Shown piece after piece: positions 23,637-31,596 of a stretch of 46,476 nucleotides of DNA (within the stretch, counting starts at the first letter, position 1; every line of letters begins with the position of its first letter). The DNA comes from an uncultured Collinsella sp. (GTDB taxonomy: Bacteria > Actinomycetota > Coriobacteriia > Coriobacteriales > Coriobacteriaceae). The stretch lies in assembly GCA_900542165.1 (NCBI GenBank), contig UQMM01000017.1:1-46476 (forward strand). The letters are read 5' to 3'. The notes under the pieces were generated by a model. The model made no database searches and had not been told where the DNA came from. It saw only the letters and a program-made list of their open reading frames with translations. The translations under genes were made by a program, and so were the position numbers.

Positions 23637-24515
23637 TTAGCGTTCAACGAACTCTTGGATTTCCGCGAGCAGGCGCTTTGCCTCCTGACGGCCCTGGATA
23701 TACAGGTCCAAAAGCTTTGCCGAATCGTGCTCGACATGGCCGACCTCGACCGGCTTTTGTGGAGCGACGACCAACGCACGGCCCTCGCGCTCATACTTCC
23801 ACAGGTGCATGCGCTGGATGTTGTAGCGGTCGTGGCGCGTCTCGATAGCCTCGAGCAGATAGGGGTAGTCGGCATAGCGGGCGCGCGCGGCCGGCAAAAA
23901 CTCGTAGGGCTTTTTCTCATACGAACGGTCCTGCGTGACAATGACAACCGCACGGTCGAAGCCCGCCTCCTCGAGCACATGCTCGATAGGAACCGAATCC
24001 GCCACGCCCCCGTCGACGTATTTGTGCCCGTCAATCTCGACCGGCGGCGTCACCAGCGGCAGCGACGTCGAGGCGCGCACGGCATCGAGGTCAAGTACGG
24101 CGCTTTTGACCGGGAGGTACGTGGCGGTTCCGAACAGCATATCCGTCGCAACGGCGTACATCTCGATGGGGCTCGCGTCGAACGTCTCGTTGTCAAAGGG
24201 ATCTAGGCGGTCCTGGACATCGTTGAAGATGAAGTCGTAACCCACAATAGAGCCCGTGGACGCAAACGATGCGGCGCCCATGAAGCGGTTGTCGTTGCAG
24301 AAAGCTAGGTTGATGCGGTTGGCACGGCCGATCTGGTGCGACTTGTAGTTCACGCCGTTGAGGGCGCCGGCCGATACACCGTAGACAGCCGGAATCTCGA
24401 CGCCGGCCTCCATGAGAACGTCGAGCACGCCCGCGGTAAACTGCCCGCGAAAACTACCGCCCTCCAGGACGAGCGCGACCTTGCCGGCGTTCTTTGCCTT
24501 ATCTTCTGCAGTCAT
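23637..24515 (-). CDS. Patatin-like phospholipase family protein
   Basis: A protein of 292 residues of the YjjU-like patatin group. It carries the oxyanion-hole motif LEGGSFRGQFTAGVLD (about 17-32), the nucleophile motif GVSAG (Ser48) and the catalytic Asp in VDGGVADSVPI (Asp168), so the Ser-Asp dyad is complete. Expected activity is hydrolysis of acyl esters in lipids; the natural substrate is unknown. No signal peptide. ATG 24515 follows AGGAGG. Transcribed alone; upstream lies a long repeat-rich region. Confidence 0.9.
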   Translation of the reverse strand: MTAEDKAKNAGKVALVLEGGSFRGQFTAGVLDVLMEAGVEIPAVYGVSAGALNGVNYKSHQIGRANRINLAFCNDNRFMGAASFASTGSIVGYDFIFNDVQDRLDPFDNETFDASPIEMYAVATDMLFGTATYLPVKSAVLDLDAVRASTSLPLVTPPVEIDGHKYVDGGVADSVPIEHVLEEAGFDRAVVIVTQDRSYEKKPYEFLPAARARYADYPYLLEAIETRHDRYNIQRMHLWKYEREGRALVVAPQKPVEVGHVEHDSAKLLDLYIQGRQEAKRLLAEIQEFVER

Positions 24516-24602
24516 ATTGACCTCCTGCTGTTTCGTTTTGGCCTTCTTCTACCCAGTTTTGGGATGGCGAGCGCATGGGTTTTTCGAGGCGGCAGGCGAA
24601 GC

Positions 24603-24930
24603 GGAAAGTGTGTCCCAGTTTGAGGCGAGATTCTGGGACGCGCTTTCCGCTTGGACCGCCATTGGGAAAGCGCGTCCCGTTCTAAGCGCGGATTCCGGGA
24701 TGAACTTTCCGCTAGCCATTCATTTGGAAATTGCATCCCATTCCGAATGAGGATTCCGGGATGTACTTTCCGTTTGAGCTGCCATTGGGAAAGCATGTCC
24801 CACTCTACGGCTCGATTCCGGGTCGCAGTTTCCGCTTGAGGCGCCATCCGGAAACTACGTCCCAGTCTGAGCGCGGATTCCGGGATGCACTTTCCGCCTG
24901 GGCCGCCATTGGGAAAGCGCGTCTCACCCT
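24603..24930. repeat. Tandem array of 62-bp palindromic units
   Basis: GGAAA-type unit starts are at 24603, 24665, 24726, 24788, 24850 and 24912, a period of 61-62 bases with 5.3 copies. Each unit is itself an imperfect palindrome: GGAAAG...TCCCAG followed by CTGGGA...CTTTCC. A more decayed unit may precede the array. There is no spacer diversity as in CRISPR, and open frames across the array are not conserved between units. Confidence 0.85.
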
Positions 24931-24952
24931 GCGTTGCCGTAGCGTTTGCTTA

Positions 24953-24993
24953 ACGCCCGCGCCCTGCACAGAGTTCGATTCTCCGCGGTACGG
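24953..24993 (+). repeat. 41-bp direct repeat resembling the tmRNA 3' end, copy 1
   Basis: The 41 bases match 25163-25203 with two mismatches. Inside, GAGTTCGATTCTCCGCG (24971-24987) is identical to 17 bases of the T-arm and acceptor end of ssrA, which lies on the opposite strand (25264-25280). Confidence 0.75.
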
Positions 24994-25162
24994 GGGATCC
25001 GTTGGTGCGGGGCATGGCCGGCTGAGATTCGATAACATCGCATCCATATCGGGTTGAGACTTTGCGCGGAGAATCCGCGTATTTGCTTCGCAAATCCGCA
25101 CCGGCTTCGGCCGCCTGTCGGCGTCCTCGCCCGCGGGCTAAAAACGCTTACGCGTTTTCTTT

Positions 25163-25203
25163 ACGCCCGCGCCCTGCGCAGAGTTCGATTCTCCGCGGTG
25201 CGG
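25163..25203 (+). repeat. 41-bp direct repeat resembling the tmRNA 3' end, copy 2
   Basis: Second copy of the 24953-24993 block, followed closely by GGACCA. The two copies enclose about 170 bases without a gene. Such fragments are typical leftovers of elements that integrated at the 3' end of ssrA, although here they are inverted relative to the intact gene. Confidence 0.7.
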
Positions 25204-25211
25204 ACCAGAAA

Positions 25212-25246
25212 TAAAAAGGCAGGTAGATATGAATATCTACCTGCCT
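25212..25246 (-). terminator. Terminator of ssrA
   Basis: A perfect stem of about 13 bp (AGGCAGGTAGATA / TATCTACCTGCCT) is followed on the - strand by TTTTTAT, nine bases after the mature tmRNA end. Confidence 0.88.
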
Positions 25247-25254
25247 GTTACTTA

Positions 25255-25618
25255 TGGTGGAGGCGCGGAGAATCGAACTCCGGTCCACGAAAGCCCCCTG
25301 ATTGGCATCTCCAAGCTCAGTCGCTGGTTTAGTCTCGGACGCTTTGCGCGCAGCGACACGCTCGCGGCGTCCTAACCGGTTCGGTCTTAGCCTGCGCCAT
25401 ACCGATTACGTGCGCAGGAGCATTCCCCTAAAATGACGTCGCGCCGGTGTCGGGGAAATCACCGGGTTGACGCGCCGCTATAAACTAAGCAGCGAGAGCC
25501 ATAGGCTCAAAAGAAGAGTTGTTGTCAATTCAATTTGACGGTACCCCTGTTTAACGAGGCGAGGAGACCTCGGCTTGCTTCCTCTCTCAGAGCTATCGTG
25601 TCGAAACCAGTCGCCCCC
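25255..25618 (-). ncRNA. ssrA: Transfer-messenger RNA (tmRNA)
   Basis: The 364-base RNA rescues stalled ribosomes with SmpB. The 5' end GGGGGCGACTGGTTTCGAC is typical, and GGGGGCG pairs with the 3' acceptor CGCCTCC followed by A and an encoded CCA; the T-arm is GGAGTTCGATTCTCC. The tag frame ends DNNSSFEPMALAA and a TAG stop, with the usual ALAA protease-recognition end; the resume codon may be the codon before the Asp. Its own terminator follows. Fragments like its 3' end lie nearby on the other strand. Confidence 0.95.
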
Positions 25619-25855
25619 GAATGTCGGGAAAGTCTGGATGGCATTGGGCACGAGCACCCAACACCCGTCGACTTTTCAAGGAACATACGGGGCGAGCCCC
25701 GCTTGTGAAGTGTTATCTTACCACGTTCTGAAAGCGGACAGCTGTTCTATGCACGAGCTGTGAAGACCCCAATGTGCGCCGCACTTCACACTTTTGCTAC
25801 CGATCACGTCACGTATATTTTCGCCAAGCAAAATTGACCCGTCGAAAGGACCGTT

Positions 25856-26290
25856 ATGGATACCAAGCAGCAACTCGTCAATGCCCTCGCAGGCCTGGGC
25901 TCAACCATTACCGAAGCCATGGATGTCATCGAAGGCTTTGTCCCCTGCGGACATCCCGCCCTCACGGTATCGAACGCACTCGTCGCGCTGGACGCTGACG
26001 ATGATGCAGCTCTCGCCCAGCAGCTTGAGACCGTCGAGGGCTTTATCGACCACGTGAGTGAGAACCGCGGCGTGACCGCCTACCACAGCATCGAGGTCGA
26101 GCTCGCGGGTCCCAAAGCCGATCTGCTCGCAGCAATCCGCGAGGTAGGCGCCCTTATGCAGACCGCAGGCGTCAAGAACACCCAAGTCAACGAGTGGGTC
26201 TACCGCAGTCTGGCAGCACTCGACAGCTCCGACGAAAAGGCAGCCGAGCAGCTCACAGAAAGTCCCGCCATTAAGGCCGAGCTTTTGTAA
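25856..26290 (+). CDS. Small acidic protein of unknown function
   Basis: A protein of 144 residues with a good ribosome binding site (GAAAGGACC) and normal codon use, so it is very likely real. It is acidic and predicted mostly helical, without membrane segments or Cys motifs (only one Cys, in FVPCGHPA). Two roughly similar helical halves are possible. I do not recognise the family. It is monocistronic, with a hairpin after the stop and the convergent PIN gene beyond. Confidence 0.7.
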   Translation: MDTKQQLVNALAGLGSTITEAMDVIEGFVPCGHPALTVSNALVALDADDDAALAQQLETVEGFIDHVSENRGVTAYHSIEVELAGPKADLLAAIREVGALMQTAGVKNTQVNEWVYRSLAALDSSDEKAAEQLTESPAIKAELL

Positions 26291-26299
26291 ATAGCAGAC

Positions 26300-26336
26300 G
26301 CGGGCCCCTTGGCGCATCGTCGTCCAAAAGGCCCGC
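26300..26336 (+). terminator. Hairpin between convergent genes
   Basis: GCGGGCC (26300-26306) pairs with GGCCCGC (26330-26336). The loop is long and the T-run is missing, so efficiency is uncertain. Confidence 0.45.
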
Positions 26337-26348
26337 AAACAGTTCGCG

Positions 26349-26864
26349 TCAACCGATAGCCGCGCCACCGCGTTCGGCCAAAGCCAGAATCGGCATCATT
26401 TGGCGCGGGGTCTTTGCTGCAAGATCGGCATGTTCGAGCAGTTTGCGATCGTAGGTCACCAAGTAATCAACCTGGGCGCGTTTGCATGCGGCGAGTACCA
26501 AATTGTCCTCGTAATCGCGATGGAGCGCTAAGTATTTGTCGGCCAGCCAAAGGTCCGACGCATCTGCACCCACGGCCGTGGCGTTTTCGGTCATGTTCCG
26601 AACAAACGCCAACGCTGCATTGCCAATTGCACGGGCAGATGCCTCGTCGAGCGCTCCCCCGCTGGCAAGAACGCTACGCTTCAGCTCGTGTTGGACAACG
26701 TACAGCACGTCCTTGGCGATATGCACCGGAAAGAACAGCAATGCCCCCGTCTCCGTCGCCTGACTAATAAACGCACGCGCGGCAAGCGACTCGGCATGGT
26801 CGACGCAAAACGAATCAACCCATACGTTGGCGTCTACCATGATCTTGAGAGGCGCCCCACTCAC
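26349..26864 (-). CDS. PIN-domain toxin (VapC-like RNase)
   Basis: A protein of 171 residues with the PIN fold: MVDANVWVDSF at the start (catalytic Asp11), a middle acidic segment, and the C-terminal YEDNLVLAACKRAQVDYLVTYD with the remaining acidic residues. PIN toxins are metal-dependent RNases that cleave tRNA or other RNA. It starts at GTG, overlapping the antitoxin stop as GTGA, so the two are translationally coupled. PIN toxins usually have a VapB antitoxin; the partner here looks more like a RelB/DinJ-type ribbon-helix-helix protein. Confidence 0.85.
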   Translation of the reverse strand: MSGAPLKIMVDANVWVDSFCVDHAESLAARAFISQATETGALLFFPVHIAKDVLYVVQHELKRSVLASGGALDEASARAIGNAALAFVRNMTENATAVGADASDLWLADKYLALHRDYEDNLVLAACKRAQVDYLVTYDRKLLEHADLAAKTPRQMMPILALAERGGAAIG

Positions 26865-27214
26865 TGGATCATCCCCTTTTGGCGATAATGCTCATCCATG
26901 GCTTCGGAATAGATCGTGTCCCAACCGCGATCGTCGGATACGGGCGACGCAGCGATGCCCAAGTCTGCATAAAGCCGGTCTGCCGCTGCCCACGACGCGA
27001 CGAACGGAGTATCGGGCGCGACGGCCTGCTGCCGGTCGTCGACGGCCGCAAGCACTTCCTCACACTGCCCACCACCCTGCGCGACCTTGGCCACGACTTT
27101 TTTGATGAGCTCGGGCAGTGATCTGCCCGAAAGCCGCAGCGCTTCCTCGGCGCGCTTTTTAACCGAGCGATCTACGCGAACATTCACCTGCGCCATGCTG
27201 CCAACGGTAGCCAT
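26861..27214 (-). CDS. Ribbon-helix-helix antitoxin (RelB/DinJ-like)
   Basis: A protein of 117 residues. Residues ~7-45 (AQVNVRVDRSVKKRAEEALRLSGRSLPELIKK) have the beta-strand plus two-helix plan of RelB/DinJ DNA-binding domains; the C-terminal part would wrap the toxin. I take ATG 27214, which follows GAAGGTGAGG. It precedes and overlaps the PIN gene and lies 21 bases from a repeated palindrome that fits an autoregulatory operator. Confidence 0.8.
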   Translation of the reverse strand: MATVGSMAQVNVRVDRSVKKRAEEALRLSGRSLPELIKKVVAKVAQGGGQCEEVLAAVDDRQQAVAPDTPFVASWAAADRLYADLGIAASPVSDDRGWDTIYSEAMDEHYRQKGMIQ

Positions 27215-27235
27215 CTCAACCTCACCTTCAGCGTT

Positions 27236-27252
27236 TGCTAGCAGTGCTAGCA
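27236..27252 (-). promoter_or_regulatory. Operator of the toxin-antitoxin operon
   Basis: The 8-base palindrome TGCTAGCA occurs twice, one base apart (27236-27243 and 27245-27252), just upstream of the antitoxin start. Tandem palindromes of this size are typical binding sites for ribbon-helix-helix antitoxins. Confidence 0.7.
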
Positions 27253-27284
27253 CGAGCATATATCCGAGCTAACATCTCGTCAAA

Positions 27285-27334
27285 CAAAAGAAGGCCTGCA
27301 CCCTGGCGACTGCGGTGCCGCCCGAATGCAGGCC
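27285..27334 (-). terminator. Terminator of the metal ATPase operon
   Basis: GGCCTGCA (27293-27300) pairs with TGCAGGCC (27327-27334); on the - strand it is followed by TTCTTTTG. It separates the ATPase operon from the toxin-antitoxin promoter. Confidence 0.8.
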
Positions 27335-27353
27335 ATATACTCAATCGAAAACG

Positions 27354-29429
27354 CTAACGCAGGTAAGCCTTTGCGTTGCTCAGGCTGTAGGCGATCGTCG
27401 AGCCGTTGTGCAGCAGTGACGACGTCTGCGGAGTAATCATGCCGGTAATACCCAATGCCAACAGCGCCGAGTTGGTGAGCATCACCTTGGAATACGAACT
27501 CGTCAGACGGTCGATAAGCCCCTGACTCATGCGGCGCAGGCGCACGATTGCAGCCAGATCCGTATCGGTCAGGATGATATCGGCGACCTCCTTGGCGATG
27601 TCGCTTCCGCCGCCCATGGCCAGCCCCACGTCGGCCAAACCGAGCGCCGGTGAGTCGTTGACGCCGTCGCCCACCATGGCAACGTGGCGCCCCTCGCCCT
27701 TAATGCGCTCAACATACGCGTACTTGTCCTCGGGCAGCAGCTCGGCCTTAAACTCGTCGACACCTGCCTCGCGAGCAATGCGCTCGGCCGTGCGCTCGGA
27801 ATCGCCCGTGAGCATAACGACATGCTTGACGCCCAGCGCATGCAGGTCGGCGATGGCCTCGCGAACCCCGGACTTGAGCGGGTCCTCGATACCGAGCACG
27901 CCCACAACGGTGCCGTCGACCGCCAGATACAGCGGCGACAGACCCTGCATCTGGAGCTCGATTTGCTCCTTAATGTCGGACTCGAGCTGCGCGCCCTCAT
28001 CCTCAAACACAAAGTGCGCGGAACCGATGATGGCGCGACGTCCCTCGATGGACGAAGCGATGCCGTGCGCCACAATATACTCGACAGCAGCGTGACGCTC
28101 GCGGTGCTCGAGCCCGCGCTCGCGTGCCGCATTGACCACGGCGCGTGCCACCGGATGTGGGAAATGCTCCTCCAAGCAAGCGGAAAGGCGCAGGACCTCA
28201 TCCTCGCTCCAGCCGTCGGTCGTGAGCACGCAAGCTAGGCGCGGCTGGGCCTCGGTCAGCGTACCGGTCTTGTCAAAGACAATGGTATCGGCCTTGGCAA
28301 ACGACTCAAAATACTTAGCACCCTTGACCATAACACCCATCTTGGCGGCATCGCTCATGGCGGTCATGACGGCAACGGAACCCGTGAGCTTGAGCGCGCA
28401 CGAGTAGTCGACCATCAGCGCCGCCGAGGTCTTGATAAGGCTGCGCGTAGTGAGCGCGACCAGGCCCGCTAGCAGGAAGTTCCACGGGACGATCTTGTTG
28501 GCGAGGTCTTCCATGTGCGACTGGCCCTCGGACTTGAGCGAGTCGGCCGTCTGCACGAGCGAGACGATTGAGCGCAGCTTGGTCTGCGCCGTGTTGGCGC
28601 GCACGCGCACCAAGATGCTGCCGTCTTCCACGACGGTACCGGCGAACACGTCGTCGCCCACGCTGCGCTCGACGGCCAGCGGCTCGCCGGTCAGGGTCGC
28701 CTGGTTGACCATAGCGCTCCCCTGCTCGACCACGCCGTCGATGCAAATGGACATGCCGGTACGCACGGCGACCAGATCGCCGGGCTCAAGCTCGGTCGCG
28801 GCAACACTTACCTCGGTGTCGCCGACCACTTTTTGTGCCTTATCGGGCACGTCGAGCAGCGAGTTGATGAGCTCGTTTTCGCTCATGGCGCGGGTGTAGT
28901 CCTCGAGCAGCTCGCCCACGTTGAGCAGGAACATCGTCTGGCCCGCGGTGTCGACATCACGCTTGACGAACGAAATGCCGATGGCCGAAGCGTCGAGCAC
29001 AGGAACGGTCAGGCGCGGCTGTGCCAGCTCATGAAGGGCAGCGCGCAAAAATGCCATGTAACCGGCCACGACAAACACCGCACGCAGAGGCGTCGGCAAG
29101 AACCAGCGACGTGCGTAATGGGCACCGACAAGTGTCGCCAGGTCCATAACGAGCTTGTGCTTGCGCGGCTCGAGTTGCATCACGTAGCCCGACTTGGCAT
29201 CGGCGATAGCTTGAGCATCGAGTGCGCCTAGGGCATCGAGCACGCTTGCGCGGCGCGGCTCGTCGTACTCCAGCGCCATCTGGCCAATACGGCCATACAC
29301 GCGCACCTTGTGCACGCCGTCTATATCGCCGCTGAGCTTAAGAAGTGCATCGAGATCGCTCTCTGGCACAGGACCCGCCAATTGAAGACGGGTCCTGCCG
29401 GGGATCTCGCTGATAATCGAGAATCTCAT
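27354..29429 (-). CDS. P1B-type heavy-metal ATPase with an SCA membrane motif
   Basis: A metal-exporting ATPase of 691 residues. The N-terminal ~60 residues (PGRTRLQL...GVHKVRVYG) form an HMA_2-like domain without the CxxC metal site. Then come membrane segments, the TGE actuator loop (247-250), the transmembrane metal motif where CPC is expected but DYSCALKLTG (343-345 SCA) is found, phosphorylation site DKTGT (Asp386), and MVGDGVNDSPAL. The SCA variant means the transported ion cannot be guessed from the usual CPC rules; manganese or iron would fit the neighbouring operator, but that is inference. Start lies 18 bases after the DUF6110-like gene, so the two form one operon. Confidence 0.9.
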   Translation of the reverse strand: MRFSIISEIPGRTRLQLAGPVPESDLDALLKLSGDIDGVHKVRVYGRIGQMALEYDEPRRASVLDALGALDAQAIADAKSGYVMQLEPRKHKLVMDLATLVGAHYARRWFLPTPLRAVFVVAGYMAFLRAALHELAQPRLTVPVLDASAIGISFVKRDVDTAGQTMFLLNVGELLEDYTRAMSENELINSLLDVPDKAQKVVGDTEVSVAATELEPGDLVAVRTGMSICIDGVVEQGSAMVNQATLTGEPLAVERSVGDDVFAGTVVEDGSILVRVRANTAQTKLRSIVSLVQTADSLKSEGQSHMEDLANKIVPWNFLLAGLVALTTRSLIKTSAALMVDYSCALKLTGSVAVMTAMSDAAKMGVMVKGAKYFESFAKADTIVFDKTGTLTEAQPRLACVLTTDGWSEDEVLRLSACLEEHFPHPVARAVVNAARERGLEHRERHAAVEYIVAHGIASSIEGRRAIIGSAHFVFEDEGAQLESDIKEQIELQMQGLSPLYLAVDGTVVGVLGIEDPLKSGVREAIADLHALGVKHVVMLTGDSERTAERIAREAGVDEFKAELLPEDKYAYVERIKGEGRHVAMVGDGVNDSPALGLADVGLAMGGGSDIAKEVADIILTDTDLAAIVRLRRMSQGLIDRLTSSYSKVMLTNSALLALGITGMITPQTSSLLHNGSTIAYSLSNAKAYLR

Positions 29430-29447
29430 AGTTTGTGCCTGGGAGCG

Positions 29448-29693
29448 TTACTCGGCTGCCTCGTCAGCAGCGGCCTCGCTCTGGGTGATGTAGGCCGCCT
29501 CGGCAACCATGTCATCGACATTGGCCTTGGCCTGCTCGACCATGTCCTGGTAGCAGTTCTTGACACGCATACCGCACGCGATACCCTGCACACAGGCGTT
29601 CTTTACCGGAGCGCTGGTGAGCAGCTTGATGCCAGCCGTACCAAGCAGAAAACCGCCACCGACAAGCAAGGTGTTAAAAGTCGACTTCTTCAT
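29448..29693 (-). CDS. DUF6110-like small membrane protein
   Basis: A protein of 81 residues. The first ~28 residues form a Gly-rich membrane segment (LLVGGGFLLGTAGIKLLTS), followed by a helical tail containing two Cys and an acidic end. It resembles DUF6110 proteins, which repeatedly occur next to metal P-type ATPases lacking a CPC motif. ATG 29693 follows AAAAGGGAGAAG. A role in metal handling or in assembling the ATPase is a guess from context. Confidence 0.75.
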   Translation of the reverse strand: MKKSTFNTLLVGGGFLLGTAGIKLLTSAPVKNACVQGIACGMRVKNCYQDMVEQAKANVDDMVAEAAYITQSEAAADEAAE

Positions 29694-29797
29694 GTTGCTT
29701 CTCCCTTTTGCCGCACAAGCGCGGCATGGTGCCTTAGCACCCGAGTTCATTAGTTTGCTCGAGCACGCTTTTGAGACTAGTTTAGTCGAACTATTAT

Positions 29798-29815
29798 GGT
29801 CAACCAAAGTTAACC
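29798..29815 (-). promoter_or_regulatory. Operator-like site upstream of the metal ATPase operon
   Basis: GGTCAAC-CAAA-GTTAACC is an inverted repeat with one mismatch. The same GTYAAC-N4-GTYAAC pattern occurs at 33448-33465. The adjacent bases CCAAAG...CTTTGG form an overlapping larger palindrome (29804-29820), and GACTA-AAC-TAGTC lies a further ~20 bases toward the gene. A DtxR/MntR-like or AraC-type regulator could bind here. Confidence 0.5.
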
Positions 29816-29838
29816 TTTGGAAATCTTGGTCCCCTTTC

Positions 29839-31596
29839 CTACAGCTGCCAGGCAGCCGCTTCCTTTTGCAGTGCGACCATGCGGGCAAATTCTCCGCCTG
29901 CCGCCTTAAGCTGCGCCGGAGTGCCCTGCTCGGCAACCACACCATCCTTGAGCACAACGATTTTGTCGGCATTTTCCACCGTACGCATACGGTGGGCAAT
30001 AACGATAACCGTCTTACCTGCAAGCAGACGGGAGAGTGCTTGCTGTACCACGGTCTCGTTCTCCACATCCAAGCTCGCCGTCGCCTCGTCCAGCAGCACA
30101 ATGGGCGCGTCTTTGAGCAGCGCGCGGGCGATAGAGATGCGCTGGCGCTCGCCACCGGAGAGTTTGGAGCCGTTCTCTCCGATCATGGTGTCGTAGCCCT
30201 GCGGCATGCGGTTCACGAACTCGTCGCAGTTGGCGGCACGCGCGGCCGCAAGCACTTCCTCATCGGTGGCATCACGACGCCCGAGGCGGATGTTTCCCAT
30301 CACCGTGTCGTCAAAGAGCAGCACGTCTTGGAACACAATGGCGTAGTCGCGCAGCAGTACCTCGGGATCGACGCTCGCAACATCCACGCCACCCACGGTA
30401 ACCCTGCCCGCGGTGGCATCCCAAAAGCGCGCGGCCAGGCGGCTCACCGTAGACTTACCGGAACCCGAAGGACCGACCAGTGCCGTGACCTCGCCTTCCT
30501 TGGCGGTAAAGCTCACATCGGTAAGAACTTTCTCGCCGGCGCGGCCGTCCTCGCCCGCGCCATAGCCAAATGCCACGTGATCGAACACCACATCGTGGCC
30601 CACGGGCTCAAATTTCTCGCTGCCCCGCGCCACAGGCTCTTCCATGATGGAACGCATGCGCTTGGCAGACGACTCGGCGGCAAACAACTCGGACATTAAC
30701 ATTAACGCCTGGTCAAAGGGTGCATAGATACGGCTCACCATAAGCAGGAAGGCAAACATCACCAAAAAGTCGACCTTCCCGGAGGCGACCATCGCGGCGC
30801 CCGTGACCAGCGTGGTGGCAATACCCAGACGCAGGATGACAAAGGCGGAGTTGACCAAAAGCCCGTTAGCGAGCTCGCCCTTGGTGGTCTCGCGCTCCTC
30901 GGCATCGATCACGGCGTTGAGTCCCTCAAGATAATGGGCCTCCTGGTTGGTGGCGCGGATCTCGCGAACGCAGTCGAGCGCCTCTTGAATTGCCTCGGTA
31001 ACCTTGACCTTCTCGGCACGCACGCGGTCGAACACCGGAGTCATGGGGCCGCGTGTTAGATACAGCACGGCAAAGGCCACGGGAACGCTCCAAAACGCCG
31101 CGATCGCCAGCTGCCAGCAAAAGAACAGCGACGCCACGAACACAATGGCGCTTGCGATGATGGCACCCCAAAGCTCTCCCAGCACGTGGCTGTAGGCGTG
31201 CTCCATGGCCTGGACGTCGCCCATGATGGTCTCGGTTAAATCGGCCAAATCACGACGACCAAAAAACGACAGCGGCAGTTTGCGCAAGCGCTCGGCGATC
31301 TCCATGCGCTGCTTGCCGCACTCCTCGTAAAAAATGCAGTAGGTGTAGTAATACTGCTGCCAGTTAGAGGCAAAGAGCAGTATGAAAAAGATCAGGAGGC
31401 CGCCCACGATCGGCAGCGCATCCGGCAGGTCGGCGCCGGTGGCGAGATGTTCGACAAAGCCGGCCATGACCAGGAATAAAAAGCCCATGCCGGCCATGGT
31501 AATGAGATTGGTGAGCGTGGTCCAGAAGACGCCGCGCTTTACGCCGGCGATGCCTTTATCGGATAGGAAATACTTCTTTTTGAATGAGGCGAACAT
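29839..31596 (-). CDS. ABC exporter half-transporter (ATPase plus permease), second subunit
   Basis: A protein of 585 residues with an N-terminal six-helix type IV exporter domain and a C-terminal ATPase: Walker A GPSGSGKSTVSRL, signature LSGGERQRISIARALL, Walker B IVLLDEATAS. Its ATG directly follows the stop of the first subunit (TAAATG), so the two are coupled and probably form a heterodimer. The pair with an adjacent divergent AraC regulator resembles siderophore/iron-associated exporter-like importers (YbtPQ, IrtAB) as well as multidrug exporters; the substrate is unresolved. Confidence 0.88.
   Translation of the reverse strand: MFASFKKKYFLSDKGIAGVKRGVFWTTLTNLITMAGMGFLFLVMAGFVEHLATGADLPDALPIVGGLLIFFILLFASNWQQYYYTYCIFYEECGKQRMEIAERLRKLPLSFFGRRDLADLTETIMGDVQAMEHAYSHVLGELWGAIIASAIVFVASLFFCWQLAIAAFWSVPVAFAVLYLTRGPMTPVFDRVRAEKVKVTEAIQEALDCVREIRATNQEAHYLEGLNAVIDAEERETTKGELANGLLVNSAFVILRLGIATTLVTGAAMVASGKVDFLVMFAFLLMVSRIYAPFDQALMLMSELFAAESSAKRMRSIMEEPVARGSEKFEPVGHDVVFDHVAFGYGAGEDGRAGEKVLTDVSFTAKEGEVTALVGPSGSGKSTVSRLAARFWDATAGRVTVGGVDVASVDPEVLLRDYAIVFQDVLLFDDTVMGNIRLGRRDATDEEVLAAARAANCDEFVNRMPQGYDTMIGENGSKLSGGERQRISIARALLKDAPIVLLDEATASLDVENETVVQQALSRLLAGKTVIVIAHRMRTVENADKIVVLKDGVVAEQGTPAQLKAAGGEFARMVALQKEAAAWQL

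Noticed and set aside
24603..24930. CRISPR array
   Set aside because: The units are tandem and contiguous with no unique spacers and no cas genes in the window; each unit is a degenerate palindrome.
25575..25763. Small + strand frame overlapping the tmRNA 5' end
   Set aside because: It lies over the antisense of ssrA and has no supporting signals.
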